Shown here: positions 6,364 through 8,039 of the stretch, piece by piece
How positions within the stretch are numbered: position 1 is the first letter of the stretch
Layout: each line of letters opens with the position of its first letter
Assembly: GCF_938017615.1 (NCBI RefSeq)
Contig: NZ_CALIJA010000060.1
Location: forward strand, 1 to 8,039
Source of the DNA: an uncultured Campylobacter sp.
Lineage (GTDB): Bacteria > Campylobacterota > Campylobacteria > Campylobacterales > Campylobacteraceae
Direction of reading: 5' to 3'
DNA: 8,039 bases
Notes under the pieces: generated by a model
What the model saw: only the letters and a program-made list of their open reading frames with translations
Database searches by the model: none
Told to the model about the DNA's origin: nothing
Translations under genes and position numbers: made by a program

Positions 6364-6831
6364 CTAAAATTTTATCCAAAACGCGGTAAGCTCGTATCCG
6401 CGGGGCTCACCCAACCCGCTCAAGCTTTCAAACGCAAGCGTAACGCCGCTGTTTAAGTTTAACTCCAAACCCTCATCCGTTGCGCGCTCGCGATACTCGA
6501 TCCGCTCACGATTTAAAGCGCCTTTCACCGCCGCAAGGTCGATGGGAGCAGGACAGCCCGATAATATCCAAGGCTCTATTTCGATTTGCTGCGCCCTGCT
6601 ACCGCCGAAATTTAGAGGCTCGCTTCTGAAATGATCCGAAAAAATCATAAAAATTTCGTCCTGAAAAAAGTGAAACTCGAAGGCGCCGTATCTTAAAATT
6701 TCAGCCCCCGCGCTCTTAAAGCTCGCGTCTGCGGGGCCAAACATCGAGGCGATCTGCGCGCAACTCAAGCCGCTTCTTACGCCTGCAAACTCGCCCGAGC
6801 GAAGAAATTTTAGCATATCGATTTTTAGCAT
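6364..6831 (-). CDS. Conserved-looking hypothetical protein, 155 residues, N-terminal BamE/SmpA-like pattern
   Basis: I do not recognise a named family with confidence. The 155-residue product has no signal peptide or membrane segment, so it is probably cytoplasmic. Residues 7-65 follow a pattern I associate with uncharacterised bacterial proteins, some of them suspected immunity proteins: a short LRSGEF helix, GVRSGLSCAQIASMFGPAD (compare the G-S-EV--LG-PD hairpin of BamE/SmpA-like folds), then ILRYGAFEFHFFQDEIFMIF as paired strands. The C-terminal half (97-155) looks like one helix (IDLAAVKGALNRERIEY) plus strands (GVTLAFES, YELTAFWIKF). The open frame reaches a GTG at 6849, but AGGGG at 6837-6841 lies five bases before ATG 6831, so I chose 6831. 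It stands alone between long gene-free stretches, and no toxin gene adjoins it. A real gene is likely; the function is unknown. Confidence 0.75.
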   Translation of the reverse strand: MLKIDMLKFLRSGEFAGVRSGLSCAQIASMFGPADASFKSAGAEILRYGAFEFHFFQDEIFMIFSDHFRSEPLNFGGSRAQQIEIEPWILSGCPAPIDLAAVKGALNRERIEYRERATDEGLELNLNSGVTLAFESLSGLGEPRGYELTAFWIKF

Positions 6832-7422
6832 CTCTTCCCCTGTAAACACACATCGCGCCTCTTAAAGCCACTAGCAGCACTGAACGGCACGCTAATAGTT
6901 ACACGAGCCAGCCATCGCGCTCATCCATGCTTAGGCACTCGCTGACATGGCACTAACGAGCAACGGCAAGCCAGACGCGTACATCACATAAAAGTGCGCC
7001 GCGTAAAATTTTATCTCGCACCGAGCCAAAATACAGCGCATTTGCAAAATTAAAAACGATCGCAAAATGCCACGTTGTTTCGCAAGTTTTATTTCGCACA
7101 GATTTAAAAGCTGCGACAGCCGTATGAAATTTTATATAGTGACTGCATAAATCGCGCGCCGCAAGACTTGAAATTTCACGCCGCAACGCCGCAAATTTCA
7201 CACTTCCCACACATCACGCAGTGTCAGTCAGCCAAGCAAAGCTCGAATCTCGTTTGCGAAAACCTCGCGCGTCGCAAGCCTCACTCAAACAAGTACTGCT
7301 TGGCATTATTTTAAAATTTCACAAACGACGTAATATCCGAACTTAAGAAGCGTTTTATAAATCCGTTTTAGCTCGTCTGGTGCTGTATTGCGAATAGATA
7401 AACTCGTTTGAGTCCGTTAAGA
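6832..7422. other. Gene-poor region, possibly decayed coding DNA
   Basis: I see no intact gene in these 591 bases. An 85-codon minus-strand open frame at 6953-7210 has an implausible mixed composition and no motif. An inverted pair, GCCAAGCA (7231-7238) and TGCTTGGC (7297-7304), spans 74 bases. The stretch nearest mdaB (7306-7416) may hold a gene tail and is listed separately. The promoter of the 155-residue protein gene should lie in 6850-6950, but no clear -10 box stands out. Confidence 0.5.
7306..7416 (-). pseudogene. Possible C-terminal remnant of a lost gene
   Basis: Just beyond the mdaB stop, on the same strand, an open stretch of about 36 codons ends at TAA 7308-7306. Its last part, PDELKRIYKTLLKFGYYVV then CEILK, looks like a real protein C-terminus: an amphipathic helix and then a hydrophobic strand, with normal codon use for this window. 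There is no ATG, and an in-frame TAA sits directly upstream (7419-7417), so it cannot be a complete gene from a standard start. It may be a fragment left by deletion or replacement near mdaB. It could also be chance, since the length is short. Confidence 0.3.
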
Positions 7423-8001
7423 CTAGCCGAAAACCCTTTTTAGATGCGCTTCGTAATCTCTCATAAAACGCTCCACATCAGGATTTTTAACGACGTCGTT
7501 GCACATAAAAGTAGGCAGCCTTTTCGTGCCTAAAAACTCGTTGGCTTTATGAAAATGCAGATAAACGCCGTCCACGCCGACGCCTTCGAAGAAATCGCTG
7601 GGGCGGGTAAAGGCTTCGATGGGGGCGTTCCAGGTGAGCGAGAGCATGTGGCGCTTGCCGTGCAGCAGGCCGCCGGTGCCGTAGCCTTCGGTGGGGGTGG
7701 CGCGGTGGCGGCCGTCGTTAGCCACCAGAATGTTGGCGCCGGCGGTGAATACGAGATCGACGTATTCTTTCACTTTCCACGGCAGCCCCATCCACCAGCC
7801 GGGCATCTGCCAGATAACGGCGTCCATCCACAGGAATTTTTCCACTTCGGCGGCGGCGTCGTAGCCGTCGTCAATGACGGTTTCCTGGATGGAGTGGCCG
7901 AGCGCGGTGAGGACGCCGCGCGCGTGGGCGTGCAGGGTGTGGTTGAGGCGGCCTGCAGATGCGCCAAAGGCTTTGCCGCCGTTAATGAGGAGGATGTTCA
8001 T
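7423..8001 (-). CDS. mdaB: NADPH:quinone reductase of the MdaB / flavodoxin-2 family (mosaic gene)
   Basis: The 192-residue product matches MdaB across its full length. From memory, E. coli MdaB shares MNILxING at the N-terminus, the block FLWxDxVIWQMPGWWMG (56-72), PW-VK-Y-D-VFT (74-86), YG(T/S)GGL (107-112), MLSLTWNAP-EAF (119-131), GVGVDGVYL-FHKAN-FLG (140-158) and LPTF. These flavin enzymes reduce quinones by two electrons with NADPH and protect against oxidative stress in the cytoplasm; H. pylori and C. jejuni have homologues. GGAG at 8008-8011 lies six bases before the ATG. The DNA is uneven: codons up to about residue 147 (8001 to about 7560) are GC-rich, with CTG, CGC and GGC dominant and almost no AAATTT, while the last 45 codons use AAA, TTT, CTA, TTA and AGA/AGG like the rest of the window. 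Confidence 0.93.
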   Translation of the reverse strand: MNILLINGGKAFGASAGRLNHTLHAHARGVLTALGHSIQETVIDDGYDAAAEVEKFLWMDAVIWQMPGWWMGLPWKVKEYVDLVFTAGANILVANDGRHRATPTEGYGTGGLLHGKRHMLSLTWNAPIEAFTRPSDFFEGVGVDGVYLHFHKANEFLGTKRLPTFMCNDVVKNPDVERFMRDYEAHLKRVFG

Positions 8002-8029
8002 GTTTTACTCCGGTTGGGGTGAGACGGGG

Positions 8030-8035
8030 ATTATA
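8030..8035 (-). promoter_or_regulatory. Likely -10 box of mdaB
   Basis: Read on the minus strand, GGC-TATAAT-CCCCG places a perfect TATAAT 28 bases before the mdaB ATG. The -35 box would lie beyond the window end. The short leader, GTCTCACCCCAACC, is GC-rich and unlike the AT-rich leader at 549-570, which fits an imported promoter. Confidence 0.6.
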
Positions 8036-8039
8036 GCCA

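Noticed and set aside
6953..7210. 85-codon minus-strand open frame
   Set aside because: No recognisable domain or ribosome site; composition looks like translated spacer DNA.
6850..7420. Search by eye for tRNA or small RNA genes
   Set aside because: No cloverleaf arms, GGTTCAA-type T-loop or conserved RNA motif was found; the inverted pair at 7231/7297 alone is not enough.
7511..7524. AGGCAGCC resembling a variant Neisseriaceae DNA uptake sequence
   Set aside because: The match to the 12-base dialects is incomplete, it lies in the native-looking part of mdaB, and it encodes the conserved RLPT residues.
7549..8022. 157-codon plus-strand open frame opposite mdaB
   Set aside because: Antisense shadow of a clearly recognised gene in GC-rich DNA; product is Gly/Val/Ala/His-rich with no family.

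Overview
The window looks like chromosomal DNA from a Campylobacter species of moderate GC content, such as the oral C. gracilis/showae/rectus group. Three things suggest this. The gene order DUF2018 - polyprenyl diphosphate synthase - hemA - proS is the one I recall from Helicobacter pylori (HP0242, HP0240, HP0239, HP0238), and Campylobacter jejuni keeps the prenyltransferase-hemA-proS part. The HemA sequence is clearly of the Campylobacter type. AAATTT/AAATTTT motifs are dense in both coding and non-coding DNA. The species is an inference.

Bases 1-570 are gene-poor, low-complexity, degenerately repeated DNA ending in an extended -10 promoter. Bases 571-4901 hold a tight plus-strand operon of four genes with 1-, 1- and 11-base overlaps: a small DUF2018 protein, a long-chain polyprenyl diphosphate synthase (quinone side chain), glutamyl-tRNA reductase HemA (first step of C5 haem synthesis) and prolyl-tRNA synthetase ProS. 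A strong hairpin at 4921-4949 closes it. In H. pylori and C. jejuni, hemC follows proS; here it does not.

Bases 4950-8039 are sparse and read mainly on the minus strand. They contain a two-membrane-segment protein gene broken by what look like three single-base losses in homopolymers (5512-6066), an intact 155-residue protein of unknown function (6364-6831), about 590 bases of non-coding or decayed DNA with a possible gene tail, and an mdaB-like NADPH:quinone reductase (7423-8001). The mdaB gene changes abruptly in codon style at about 7560. The C-terminal codons look like the rest of the window, while the first ~147 codons and the upstream promoter look like DNA from a GC-rich beta- or gammaproteobacterium. 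This points to a recombinant mosaic gene, or to a chimeric assembly.

I found no tRNA, rRNA, CRISPR array, transposase or complete new multi-gene system. The most interesting signals are the mosaic mdaB, the homopolymer-broken membrane protein, and matched low-complexity insertions in two adjacent housekeeping enzymes.
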